A stretch of 62,516 nt of DNA from Nitrospirota bacterium (lineage in GTDB: Bacteria; Nitrospirota; Nitrospiria; Nitrospirales; Nitrospiraceae): the NCBI GenBank assembly GCA_020027965.1, contig JAHRHE010000003.1, forward strand, positions 1 through 62,516, written 5' to 3'. Below are positions 16,846-25,254 of the stretch, piece after piece. The notes beneath the pieces are model-generated. The model was not told the origin of the DNA, made no database searches, and worked only from the letters and a program-made list of their open reading frames with translations. The position numbers and the translations under genes were made by a program. Positions within the stretch are counted from its first letter, which is position 1, and each line of letters starts with the position of its first letter.

Positions 16846-17829
16846 ATGAGCTCAGCCGTCCCGAACAGGTCACTGATTGACTGTCACGTGCATCTCGCGG
16901 CGCTCCCCGAGGGAAACAACGGCTGTGTGATCTCGCCGAAGGTCCTTAAGAGCTGGCTATTCCGATTTCTCCTGTGGAAGCACGGCTTACAGGTGCGGCG
17001 TCCGATCGAAGCCAATCAGAAGTACGTGGACGATCTCCTGGCAGAGATTCGCGCCTCGCGCTACGTCGGCCGGGCGGTCCTGCTCGGCATGGACGGGGTC
17101 TATGACCAAGAGGGCAGGCTGGATTGTGAGGGAACGGATTTCCTCGTCACCAATGACTATGTCTTGGGAGTGGTGTGGGCGTATCCGAAGGAGTTTCTGG
17201 CCGGGGTGTCGATCAATCCGCAGCGGCGCGACGCAATCGACGAGCTCGAACGTTGCGCCGACGCGGGGGCGGCCCTGGTGAAGGTCCTACCCAACGCCCA
17301 GCAGTTTGACCCGGCCAACCGCCGCTACACGGCATTCTATCGGGCGCTCGCTCGGCGGCGAATCCCGCTGCTCAGCCACGTCGGCTATGAGTTCAGCCTC
17401 ATCGGTAAAGATCAGTCCGTCGGTGATCCCGCCAAACTGCGGGTCGCCCTGGATGAGGGTGTCACGGTCATCGCCGCCCACGCCTGCAGCTATGGGCTGA
17501 TGGTCTACGAACCGTTCCACCGGACGTTTCTGGAATTGGTGCGGCAGTATCCGAACTTCTATGCCGACATCTCTGCCTTGACGTTGCCCAACCGGTTCCG
17601 GATGCTGCTGCGACTCCGCCGGCACCCGGAGACGCACGACCGGCTCCTGTTCGGAACGGACTATCCGCTCGCGGTCTTCCATCTGGCCTGCTGGGGACGC
17701 CTGGGGTTCCGGAGCCTCCGGGAGATCATCGGGACCCGCAACCGCTTCGATCGGCAATACCTCATCTGCAAACGTCTCGGTCTCGGCTTTCGGTCCTTTG
17801 ACCTCCTCATGCCCCACCGTGGCGGATGA
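16846..17829 (+). CDS. Amidohydrolase family 2 (PF04909-like) metal-dependent hydrolase
   Basis: A 327-residue TIM-barrel hydrolase. Metal-site positions follow the amidohydrolase-2 pattern: DCHVHL near residue 12 (HxH), LLSHVGYE near 176 (His), IAAHACSYG near 205 (His), and LLFGTDYPLAVF near 268 (Asp). KVLPNAQQFDP near 146 supplies the conserved Lys/Pro stretch. Family members are decarboxylases or hydrolases acting on aromatic or cyclic acids; the substrate cannot be told. It is cytoplasmic, with no signal peptide. It stands alone on the plus strand, 65 bp after the CDP-alcohol phosphotransferase homologue. Confidence 0.85.
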   Translation: MSSAVPNRSLIDCHVHLAALPEGNNGCVISPKVLKSWLFRFLLWKHGLQVRRPIEANQKYVDDLLAEIRASRYVGRAVLLGMDGVYDQEGRLDCEGTDFLVTNDYVLGVVWAYPKEFLAGVSINPQRRDAIDELERCADAGAALVKVLPNAQQFDPANRRYTAFYRALARRRIPLLSHVGYEFSLIGKDQSVGDPAKLRVALDEGVTVIAAHACSYGLMVYEPFHRTFLELVRQYPNFYADISALTLPNRFRMLLRLRRHPETHDRLLFGTDYPLAVFHLACWGRLGFRSLREIIGTRNRFDRQYLICKRLGLGFRSFDLLMPHRGG

Positions 17830-17946
17830 GCGCTCCCGCAGCCGGAGTGCCGGTGCCCATGTCAGGAATAGGCCAGAAGCTTGAATCGGCAACCAGAAAG
17901 AGGGAGAATCGTCGTAGATTGTCATGCACAGAGAGGAGGCCTGACC

Positions 17947-18360
17947 ATGAACATCCCAGTCCGAGCCGCCCTTCGTCTGTTCCCTATTGTAGCGCTTGCG
18001 TGCGCCTTGTCGGCCTGTACTATGAAAGGTACGGTGAAGGCCACCACGGATCCAACCACCGACATCTTATCCAGCACATCCGGGAAGTCCTGGTTCACCG
18101 AAGATGGCCTCGTCAAGGACGAGTACAAGGCCACCGCCTTCGTTGCCTTCAATCTCGAGAACCTCAAACAAGACGCGGCCCGCGGCCAGGGGGAATACCT
18201 GCTCTCGCTGGGGACCGTGCTCGGGGTGAAACCGGACGACCAACCGAAGTTTGTCGCCTTCACCCAGGCACACTATTCGATCTTGTTCCCGTCGGACCGG
18301 ACCAGCCCGAGCGAGACGCTGGCTGTACTCACCCGAGAATGGCCGGCGAGCCGCCGCTGA
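17947..18360 (+). CDS. DUF3015-like lipoprotein
   Basis: A 137-residue lipoprotein. The ATG at 17947 has AGAGGAGG eight bases upstream and is preferred over the TTG at 17881. The signal peptide ends in a lipobox-like ALSACTM with Cys as the acylation site. The mature part carries the SSTSGKSWFTEDGLVK segment and an NLENLKQDAARGQGEYL helix, typical of DUF3015-type lipoproteins common in Nitrospira. Function is unknown. It is likely anchored in the outer or inner membrane facing the periplasm. Confidence 0.78.
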   Translation: MNIPVRAALRLFPIVALACALSACTMKGTVKATTDPTTDILSSTSGKSWFTEDGLVKDEYKATAFVAFNLENLKQDAARGQGEYLLSLGTVLGVKPDDQPKFVAFTQAHYSILFPSDRTSPSETLAVLTREWPASRR

Positions 18361-18449
18361 ACGAAGCACCGACCGGTCTCCCATCGCGTGTGTTCGGATC
18401 GGCCTGCGCTGGATACAGAGAGACAAGCGGCATGCGCGGTGGCTGATCC

Positions 18450-19139
18450 ATGAGCGCAGCGTCAAGCCCGCAAGGATCCACTGCCGGCACGCCCACAGGG
18501 CGACTGCCGTTTCTTGCCAAGACCTTTCTCCGCTCGACCCTGCTGATTCTTCTCTATTCCGGTCTCGGGCTCGTTGCGTTAGCAGCAGTGGCCTCTACGT
18601 ATGCCCGAACCCTGTCCGGTCACGGGGCCTGGTCTCTGCTCGGCGGGTGGTCTCTGACGGCGGTGTTCGCAATGGCGGGGCTGATCGGCGGGGCCCTGGC
18701 TGGCGCCCTCACGGCTGCGACACGCACGTTCGCAGCCTTCGAGCGCGCGCTGCGTGAATGGCTCGAGCGGCTTCCAGCTAGCCTGAGTGAAAGCGGACCT
18801 CCGAAGGTGTCCATCGAACAGCTCCGCACCCGGTACGCGGCGACGTTGGATCATTGGGTTACTAATACGATCGGCCGCTTCCGTCTCCCTGGGCTACTCG
18901 ACCGGCTTCTTCGTTCCCAGCTCCGACAGGCTATCCTGGAGGACTTCGTCACAGATTGCGAGCGGCGAGGCCTGGCCACGGCCGGAGCTCAGGAGTTCCG
19001 CGGCTGGTTGCTCGTCAGAGGGCTCGACCTGGCCGCGACGCCCGTCCGCGAGCAGTTGCACTGGTGGCGGATCCTGATTATCGGCGTCATGGGTCTCCTT
19101 GCTGCAGGTGCACTGATCCTGGCCTACCTGAATGGGTAA
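18450..19139 (+). CDS. Hypothetical membrane protein, three helices
   Basis: A 229-residue protein I do not recognise. Hydrophobic segments lie at about residues 30-50 (TLLILLYSGLGLVALAAV), 65-90 (WSLTAVFAMAGLIGGALAGAL) and 205-226 (ILIIGVMGLLAAGALILAYL). The middle 110 residues are charged and probably helical, cytoplasmic or periplasmic. The stop overlaps the start of the cupredoxin gene by eight bases, which indicates translational coupling and suggests a shared role with that exported copper protein. Confidence 0.72.
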   Translation: MSAASSPQGSTAGTPTGRLPFLAKTFLRSTLLILLYSGLGLVALAAVASTYARTLSGHGAWSLLGGWSLTAVFAMAGLIGGALAGALTAATRTFAAFERALREWLERLPASLSESGPPKVSIEQLRTRYAATLDHWVTNTIGRFRLPGLLDRLLRSQLRQAILEDFVTDCERRGLATAGAQEFRGWLLVRGLDLAATPVREQLHWWRILIIGVMGLLAAGALILAYLNG

Positions 19140-19941
19140 GGTGAACGACCGGTCAACGCAAAGAGGTACCACACTGAGTAAGATCCTTCTTACGCATGGA
19201 AGGTTGCTGGCCAGCGCGGCTCTCACCAGCCTGCTTGTAGCGCCTCCCAACGCCCTGGGCGCCTGGGCCACAGGAGAGGTTCTGGTTGATTATGGTATCG
19301 ACCTGCGTGAAGCGGAGACGGCCGTCATCGTAGACAAGGGAGAGATTGGAGAATCCTTCGATGCGGAAGTCACTTGGCGCGTTAATCCGAGCGACTGCCT
19401 CCTGAAGTTTGTCCAGGCAGGCGATGGTGACGGCCCGGCTGACTTGAAAGCCCTCCCCGACGATCGTGCTTTCGGTAGAAGCCCTGCGCATGCCCTCCTG
19501 TCCAAGCTCAAGGCCTTGCTCATGACCGCCCAACCGGGACACGAGTGCCACCTTGGTGCCGACCCCGCCGATTTCGTGTCGGTCGCAAGACAGGCCGGCC
19601 AGACGCCATCTCCGGCCGTCCGCGCCTCACAGCCAACGATCGGGGCGACGGTCGTGGTGCGCCGGGCGACCACCTTCTTTACTCCCGGCCGGGTGACAAT
19701 CAAGACGGGCGAGCGAGTGATCTGGATCTACGCTGACGGCGCGAAAGAGCCGCACACAGTGACGAGTGGAGGATGTCCGGCTCAGGATTGTTCCGGAGGA
19801 GGGAAAGAATTCAATAGCGGCGTCACGTTGACCAAGCCCGGGGACACCTTCGCACACACCTTCACGAGACCTGGCACCTTCGAGTATCACTGCGAGCTCC
19901 ACACAAGTAACATGCGGGGCACGGTGACGGTGAACCCGTGA
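19132..19941 (+). CDS. Cupredoxin (plastocyanin-like) with an extra N-terminal domain
   Basis: A 269-residue exported protein. A hydrophobic signal segment lies at about residues 22-43. Residues 45-160 form a domain I do not recognise. Residues 165-269 are a type 1 copper cupredoxin: FTPGRVTIKTGERVIWI, the first ligand His in EPHTVTSGG near 207, and YHCELHTSNMRG near 250-261 giving Cys, His and Met ligands. Cupredoxins carry electrons in the periplasm, for instance to nitrogen-oxide or oxygen-reducing enzymes. The start overlaps the upstream membrane protein gene by eight bases. Confidence 0.85.
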   Translation: MGKVNDRSTQRGTTLSKILLTHGRLLASAALTSLLVAPPNALGAWATGEVLVDYGIDLREAETAVIVDKGEIGESFDAEVTWRVNPSDCLLKFVQAGDGDGPADLKALPDDRAFGRSPAHALLSKLKALLMTAQPGHECHLGADPADFVSVARQAGQTPSPAVRASQPTIGATVVVRRATTFFTPGRVTIKTGERVIWIYADGAKEPHTVTSGGCPAQDCSGGGKEFNSGVTLTKPGDTFAHTFTRPGTFEYHCELHTSNMRGTVTVNP

Positions 19942-19958
19942 ACGGACGGTGCCGCGGC

Positions 19959-22900
19959 TTACGATTGACGACGGATGCCCCGCGGCAGGTCTGCTGAGGA
20001 GAAGGCCTCACGGTGAGGCTCCTCACGCAAGGCGCCGGAGCGGATCGGGAGGCCATCGCGGAAGATCAGGTAGTTGCTCGGGACGGCCGGCACGCGTGGG
20101 CCCGGGAGAATGATGCCGACGAGGTTCAAGGGGTCGGCGGCTGAGACCCTGATCTCCGCGGACGCTCCAAGCGCCGCCGCTTTGCGCATCGCGCGCAGGG
20201 ATTCCACCGCCTCCGCGAGTGCGAATTGCTCGCCGGTAAAGCCGCTGACGAAGCGCCCGCCCCGGACCTCCCCCCGCAACTCCATCCGCCGGTATTGGAC
20301 CAACAGGTCGCGCCACGCCAGGGTTAGCGACTCCCGTCCGAGCAGGTCACGGAAGACCACGCCATAGCGGCGGAGTAACTGGCGAGCCACGGCTTCCGTC
20401 GCGGTGGCGCGTGACTCGTGACGGGTGACGGGCAAGACCTCTGAGCTGAGAGCCGGGCGCAGGAGCGACCACCGGCCGGTGCCATGACGAGGACGTCGCG
20501 TCCGCGCACGGCCCTCCGCACGCCGGCGTCGGGGGTCCAGCAACGCCCGCAGATTATCGAACCCATCCGCCGTCACCAGCCCCGCCGCGACAAGTTCCCA
20601 GAGTCCATCTTCCACCTCGGATGGAAGATGCCCGGTCCCCCTCACCAGGTCGGCGAAGAAGCTGGCGCCTCGCGCCTGCAGCTGCCGGTGGAGATCCTGG
20701 GCAATCGAGCTCAGCGCCGTCAGGAGTTCAGCTCCCCGGGGCCCGGCCTCGTCGTCGAAGGCGCTCAGCAGCCACTCGGCGTCTTCTCTTGGAAACAGGG
20801 TGAGGGGCGCGATGCTGGTCGGAACGATCCGCCGTACGCGACGGGAGTCGGCGTCACTGTCCGATTGAGTTTCCATACGAGGATGCGGGCTGAGCCGACC
20901 CCACGCCGCCGCACCGCTCAAGCAGAGACGGTCGAGAAGATCAGGATCGTACTTGGAGATCCGGCTCGGAAGCAGATGCCGCTCCCAGGCGGAGGCGGCC
21001 GCTTCGAATCCAGCCAGTTGACGGATCACCTCCAGCAGGCCCGGCTCACCGTGCAAGCGCGACCCGGACGTCACGTGCTGCCACTGGAGTAGAAATCGCA
21101 TGAAGTCGGCCGCCGTGACCGGCTCGATCTCTCGTCGCAAAATGCCGATGGTCAGGCGGTGGATGCGCGCCAGGAGACGGCGGTCGCACCACTCAATCTC
21201 GTGACGCGTGACGCGTGACGCGTGAAGCGTAGGCCGGAAGCGACCGCGGAGGACTAGGCCCTGAGACTCGAGCTTCAGCAGCGCGCCCGTCACATCCTGA
21301 CCGGGCAGATGCAATCTGGCGGCTAGCTCGACGGCGGTCGTCGGACCGATGCTCTCCATCCAGCCTTGGACGATCGCGCGGATCGCCTCTTCGCGATCCG
21401 GCACCGGCTCTGATGCCATCGAATGTACAGTGGGATTGAACTGTGCATCCGGGAAGGCCGCCCCGACAGTCGAAAGACGCTCAGCCGCCACCCATCCTCG
21501 GACCTCCTCGCCCTTTTGCATTTTTACTTTTTCATTTTGCATTGTGACAACCGTTGCGCGGCCGGCCTGGATCAACGCCGGCAAGTGGACCGCCCAGCCC
21601 TGTCCCTCGTCCTCCGGTACCCAGATCAACGTCAGCAGCGCGTCATGCAGCTCATCCGGATCACGAACGACCGGCCAGGCTTCTTCCGCCACTTCTGCGA
21701 TGGCCCCGGGCGACAAGGCGCCGACGTCGCCGGCCAGCTCCGGTGGCAGGCTGCGGCGCATCTCGACGGCGCGTGCCCGGCGCTCCTCCAGCGGCGCATC
21801 GTCCAAGTACGCGTAGGGATTGGCATTCAGGATCTCATGACAGAAGGGTGACGGCGCCGGCGTGTCCAAAGCCAGGCATCGGACCTCCCCACGCTCGATC
21901 CTGCGCAACAAGGCCGTGAGCCCGTCCAGGTCCATCGCCTCGGTGAGACAGTCTCGAATTGTCTCCTGCACGAGCGGATGGTCCGGCACCTCCCGATCTC
22001 CCGGATCTGCACGATGATTGTCCTGGCAGGCCAGTGCAGCGGGGAACACCGCCGCCAGGAGATCCTCTGCGCGCATCCGCTGGATCTGCGGCGGGACCCG
22101 GCGCCCGTTGGCGAACCGAAGCAGCGCCAGCGCGCGGGAGGCGTTCCAGCGCCAGCGGCTGACAAACATCGGCGCGGCCAGCACGGCCTGGACCAAGACC
22201 GCCCGGACCGTCTCGGCGTTCAGAAATCCGAAGACCGACTCCAACGGGAAGCTGTGCCGCTCGCCCAATGAGATCACGATCCCTTCGTCCGTGGCCGCAG
22301 CCTGGAGCTCGAAGTCAAACGTCACGCAGAATCGCTTGCGGAGCGCGAGGCCCCAGGCTCGGTTCAGGCGGCCGCCGAACGGCGCGTGCAGGACCAGTTG
22401 CATGCCGCCGCCTTCGTCGAAAAACCGCTCCGCAATAATGGTCTCCTGGGTCGGCACGGAACCCAGCACCGCGCGGCCCGCCGCCACGTATGCCACTGCC
22501 TGTTCCGCCCCGCGGCGGTCCAGACCGCATTCGGATTGAAGCCAGGTGACAGGTGACGCGTGATGCGTGATGGGTGAAAGGGAAGGATTGGTCTCCTCTG
22601 ACTGAAGAAGTCGGTCGATCTCGGCCCGGATCGCGGCCACCTCGGCGGACAGCTCGGCCGTGCGCGATGGCGCCTCGCCCCGCCAGAAGGGAATCGTGGG
22701 TGGCGCGCCATGGGCATCCTCCACCCGGACTTTCCCGGTCTCAACGCCGCGGATGCGCCAGGATGAGTTCCCGAGCAACATGATGTCGCCGGCCAGACTT
22801 TCCACCGCGAAATCTTCGTCCACCGACCCCACCACCGTGCCATCCGGCTCAGCGACGACCGCATAGCTGGCGGTATCCGGAATGGCCCCGCCCGAGGTGA

Positions 22901-24407
22901 TGGCCGCCAGGCGGGCACCGCGCCGCGCGCGAATGCGCCGATTGATTCGGTCGTGATGCAGGTACGCCCGCCCGCGTCCGCGGCTCGTGGCAATTCCGTC
23001 GGCCAGCATCCGGACCACCGCGTCGAAGTCGCGCCGATCAAGGCTACGGTAGGGGTAGGCCCGCCGGCACAGATCAAACAGCTCGTCTTCCCCCCATTCC
23101 TGCGTCGCGGCTTCCGCGACGAGCTGCTGGGCCAGGATATCCAAGGGAGCCGGCGGCACCTCAACGCGGTCCAGGATGCCTGACCGGACCGCACGAACCA
23201 GCGCCGCGCACTCGATCAACTCGTCGCGAGTCGTCGCGAACAGGCGCCCTTTCGGCATGGCCCCGATCCAGTGGCCCGATCGCCCCACCCGCTGCAGACA
23301 CGTCGAGATCGCGCGCGGCGAGCCGATCTGACAGACCAGATCGACAGTGCCCACGTCAATGCCGAGCTCCAGTGAGGCCGTCGCCACCACCACCCGGGTC
23401 TGCCCGCGTTTCAGCCGCTCCTCGGCGGAGAGGCGAAGTTGCCGCGACAGACTCCCGTGGTGGGTCGCCACCACTTGCTCGCCCAAACGCTCTTCAAGAT
23501 GGTGCGCGACCCGCTCAGCCAGCCGTCTGGTGTTGACGAAGACCAGGGTGGACCGATGCTCCCGCACGAGCTCGGCGAGGCGACCATAGAGGTCGCTCCA
23601 GATCGCGTTCGTGGCCACGGCCCCTAGCTCGTCTTTCGGGACCTCCACCATGAGCTCCATCTCGCGCCGGTGGCCGATATCGATGATGCGTGACGCGTGA
23701 CGCGTCCCTCGATCCGCCTCGGGACCCTGAGGCGCCCGAAGGGTGACGCGTGACGCGCCGATAAGGAATTCCGCGATGGTTTCGATGGGCCGTTGGGTCG
23801 CCGACAGACCGATCCGCACCGGCTTGGAGATCGCCACCGCATCCAGGCGCTCAAGCGACAGCGCCAGATGCGCGCCACGCTTGTTCGGGGCCACGGCGTG
23901 AATTTCGTCCACGATCACGGTCCGGACGTCACGCAGGATCTCTCGGCTCTTCCGAGCAGTGAGCAGGAGATAGAGCGACTCCGGGGTCGTGATCAGGATG
24001 TGGGGCGGACGCCGGAGCATGAGCTGCCGGTCCCAGGCCGGGGTATCGCCGGTCCGAACCGTGACGCGGAGTTCCGGCATCAAGAGCCCGGCCGCGAGGG
24101 CCGCCTCGGCGATCTCCGCCAGCGGCTCTTGCAGGTTCTTCTGGACGTCGTTGCTGAGCGCCTTCAGCGGGGAGACATAGAGGATGTGCGTGCGGTCTTC
24201 CAGCTCGCGGGCGAGCGCCTGCTGAAACAGCCTGTCAATACACGACAAGAATGCCGCAAGGGTCTTCCCGGAACCGGTGGGCGCAGCGATCAGCGTATCG
24301 GCGCCGGACGCGATCGCCGGCCAGCTCCGGGCTTGCACCTCGGTGGGCGACCCGAAGCGTCGTCGGAACCAGGCGGTAATGATGGGATGAAATAGGGACA
24401 GGGGCAC
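19959..24407 (-). CDS. lhr: Lhr-type DEAD/H-box helicase
   Basis: A 1482-residue large helicase-related protein. The GTG at 24407 has GGGGGGAG just upstream. RecA domain 1 has APTGSGKT near residue 40 and VDEIH near 163; RecA domain 2 extends to about 410 (RVGRSGHW box). The winged-helix and Lhr beta-barrel regions follow, with the DEAD/H-associated region to about 830 and the long Lhr C-terminal array to 1482. Lhr translocates on single-stranded DNA and unwinds DNA/RNA hybrids in genome repair. Five tracts of seven-base repeats lie in frame at about residues 217-241, 609-621, 953-964, 1060-1069 and 1325-1334, adding segments such as VTRHEIEW and PVTRHES that are not part of the family fold. 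It follows a PilZ gene by 29 bp. Confidence 0.93.
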   Translation of the reverse strand: MPLSLFHPIITAWFRRRFGSPTEVQARSWPAIASGADTLIAAPTGSGKTLAAFLSCIDRLFQQALARELEDRTHILYVSPLKALSNDVQKNLQEPLAEIAEAALAAGLLMPELRVTVRTGDTPAWDRQLMLRRPPHILITTPESLYLLLTARKSREILRDVRTVIVDEIHAVAPNKRGAHLALSLERLDAVAISKPVRIGLSATQRPIETIAEFLIGASRVTLRAPQGPEADRGTRHASRIIDIGHRREMELMVEVPKDELGAVATNAIWSDLYGRLAELVREHRSTLVFVNTRRLAERVAHHLEERLGEQVVATHHGSLSRQLRLSAEERLKRGQTRVVVATASLELGIDVGTVDLVCQIGSPRAISTCLQRVGRSGHWIGAMPKGRLFATTRDELIECAALVRAVRSGILDRVEVPPAPLDILAQQLVAEAATQEWGEDELFDLCRRAYPYRSLDRRDFDAVVRMLADGIATSRGRGRAYLHHDRINRRIRARRGARLAAITSGGAIPDTASYAVVAEPDGTVVGSVDEDFAVESLAGDIMLLGNSSWRIRGVETGKVRVEDAHGAPPTIPFWRGEAPSRTAELSAEVAAIRAEIDRLLQSEETNPSLSPITHHASPVTWLQSECGLDRRGAEQAVAYVAAGRAVLGSVPTQETIIAERFFDEGGGMQLVLHAPFGGRLNRAWGLALRKRFCVTFDFELQAAATDEGIVISLGERHSFPLESVFGFLNAETVRAVLVQAVLAAPMFVSRWRWNASRALALLRFANGRRVPPQIQRMRAEDLLAAVFPAALACQDNHRADPGDREVPDHPLVQETIRDCLTEAMDLDGLTALLRRIERGEVRCLALDTPAPSPFCHEILNANPYAYLDDAPLEERRARAVEMRRSLPPELAGDVGALSPGAIAEVAEEAWPVVRDPDELHDALLTLIWVPEDEGQGWAVHLPALIQAGRATVVTMQNEKVKMQKGEEVRGWVAAERLSTVGAAFPDAQFNPTVHSMASEPVPDREEAIRAIVQGWMESIGPTTAVELAARLHLPGQDVTGALLKLESQGLVLRGRFRPTLHASRVTRHEIEWCDRRLLARIHRLTIGILRREIEPVTAADFMRFLLQWQHVTSGSRLHGEPGLLEVIRQLAGFEAAASAWERHLLPSRISKYDPDLLDRLCLSGAAAWGRLSPHPRMETQSDSDADSRRVRRIVPTSIAPLTLFPREDAEWLLSAFDDEAGPRGAELLTALSSIAQDLHRQLQARGASFFADLVRGTGHLPSEVEDGLWELVAAGLVTADGFDNLRALLDPRRRRAEGRARTRRPRHGTGRWSLLRPALSSEVLPVTRHESRATATEAVARQLLRRYGVVFRDLLGRESLTLAWRDLLVQYRRMELRGEVRGGRFVSGFTGEQFALAEAVESLRAMRKAAALGASAEIRVSAADPLNLVGIILPGPRVPAVPSNYLIFRDGLPIRSGALREEPHREAFSSADLPRGIRRQS
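20404..20431. repeat. Heptamer repeat GTGACGG type, in lhr
   Basis: Four seven-base units, GTGGCGC, GTGACTC, GTGACGG, GTGACGG, fall in frame within lhr near residues 1325-1334. Confidence 0.8.
21201..21228. repeat. Heptamer repeat GTGACGC type, in lhr
   Basis: Four seven-base units, GTGACGC three times then GTGAAGC, fall in frame within lhr near residues 1060-1069 and encode HASRVTRH on the minus strand. Confidence 0.85.
21514..21548. repeat. Heptamer repeat TTTTGCA type, in lhr
   Basis: Five seven-base units, TTTTGCA, TTTTTAC, TTTTTCA, TTTTGCA, TTGTGAC, fall in frame within lhr near residues 953-964 and encode MQNEKVKMQKG on the minus strand. This AT-rich unit differs from the other units inside the same gene. 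Confidence 0.8.
22545..22579. repeat. Heptamer repeat GGTGACG type, in lhr
   Basis: Five seven-base units, GGTGACA, GGTGACG, CGTGATG, CGTGATG, GGTGAAA, fall in frame within lhr near residues 609-621 and encode SPITHHASPVTW on the minus strand. Confidence 0.8.
23685..23755. repeat. Paired heptamer repeats GACGCGT type, in lhr
   Basis: Units GATGCGT, GACGCGT, GACGCGT at 23685-23705 and GGTGACG, CGTGACG at 23742-23755 lie about 37 bases apart within lhr near residues 217-241. They encode GTRHASRI and related residues between two helicase core motifs. Confidence 0.7.
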
Positions 24408-24436
24408 GCTCCCCCCGGCAAACTGGAGGCCTGCGC

Positions 24437-24961
24437 TCAGAGTGCGGGATGCCTGCCTGAGGAGACGAACGGCCGCATGGTAGCTGCATGAGCCGCAAGG
24501 GTCCCGCTGAGCTGACGGAGGTGGTCCCCGTCACTCTTGCGTATCTCGAGAAACTTCAGTCCAACCTTGTTTCCGTTGACAGACCGCACTACCGCGGCAC
24601 CCACCTCGATGGGGAGGTTGCTCGGGGTCGGGGGGATCTGCAAATGCAGCACGAGTCCTCGCCGCAACAGGCGGTCGCTCTCGATGCCGCATCCGTTGAT
24701 GGACAGATCGACTACCGTGCCTGCTCCCCGGACGTCTTCCGACGGATCCACCGAGTGGAACGCCACCGGCAGCCGAGTCGGAAGGCGCCTGTATTCCCGA
24801 TGCGGGCTACGATGCACTCGCCTGTAGAGTGCGAGAAACCGATGGTCACAGAGTTGGCAGCGAAAGGGGAAGATCAGGATGAGGGAGAGCAGGTGCTCAA
24901 GCGGTCCGCGCCGGTGGGATCGGCGAACAAATTCTTTCCCGCACTTCGAGCAGCGTAGCAT
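24437..24961 (-). CDS. PilZ-domain protein with zinc-ribbon start (copy 1)
   Basis: A 174-residue protein; the ATG at 24961 has AGGTGG six bases upstream. Residues 1-45 carry two Cys pairs (CSKCGKEFVRR and FRCQLCDHRF) separated by a hydrophobic helix (LEHLLSLILIFPFRC), a zinc-ribbon-like layout. A PilZ domain follows (YRRLPTRLPVAF, then DLSINGCGIE), the cyclic-di-GMP receptor fold; the RxxxR and D/NxSxxG signatures are recognisable. The frame is open further upstream to 25219, but that part reads through a remnant of lhr and is not used. It is paralogous to the gene at 25255-25794 and lies 29 bp before lhr. Confidence 0.85.
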   Translation of the reverse strand: MLRCSKCGKEFVRRSHRRGPLEHLLSLILIFPFRCQLCDHRFLALYRRVHRSPHREYRRLPTRLPVAFHSVDPSEDVRGAGTVVDLSINGCGIESDRLLRRGLVLHLQIPPTPSNLPIEVGAAVVRSVNGNKVGLKFLEIRKSDGDHLRQLSGTLAAHAATMRPFVSSGRHPAL

Positions 24962-25114
24962 AGCGGCCCACCTGAAGTTCGGCCTGTGGCTCCGTCCGGT
25001 CAAGGTCCCGGCCCGACCGCGCCCTGACGGGGGCAGTATACCAGAACCGCGGCAGGCTTTGCACGGGTGTTGCCGCCCCAGTCTCCCTCTCTGGGAACTC
25101 GAGCCCATGACGGA

Positions 25115-25185
25115 CCAGCCCCGAGCCTGCACCTCGGTGGGCGAGTCAAAGCGTCGTCGGAACCTCCCGGCAATGATCGGTGGAA
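25115..25185 (-). pseudogene. Duplicated 5' fragment of lhr
   Basis: The minus-strand DNA reads FRRRFDSPTEVQARGW, matching FRRRFGSPTEVQARSW at residues 14-29 of the intact Lhr. The core, CTGCACCTCGGTGGGCGA on the plus strand, is nearly identical to lhr at about 24331-24350. The fragment lies between the two PilZ copies, as expected if a pilZ-lhr unit was duplicated in tandem and the first lhr copy was mostly deleted. Confidence 0.75.
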
Positions 25186-25254
25186 GGGTTCTTGACCAGG
25201 ATACTCCGGAGGAAGGCAATATAGGAAGGCAATAAAGGACGGCCGCGCGATGAT

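Noticed and set aside
24437-25219. PilZ gene extended by 86 codons upstream.
   Set aside because: The extra codons read through the lhr relic; the ATG at 24961 has a ribosome binding site and matches the start of the paralogue.
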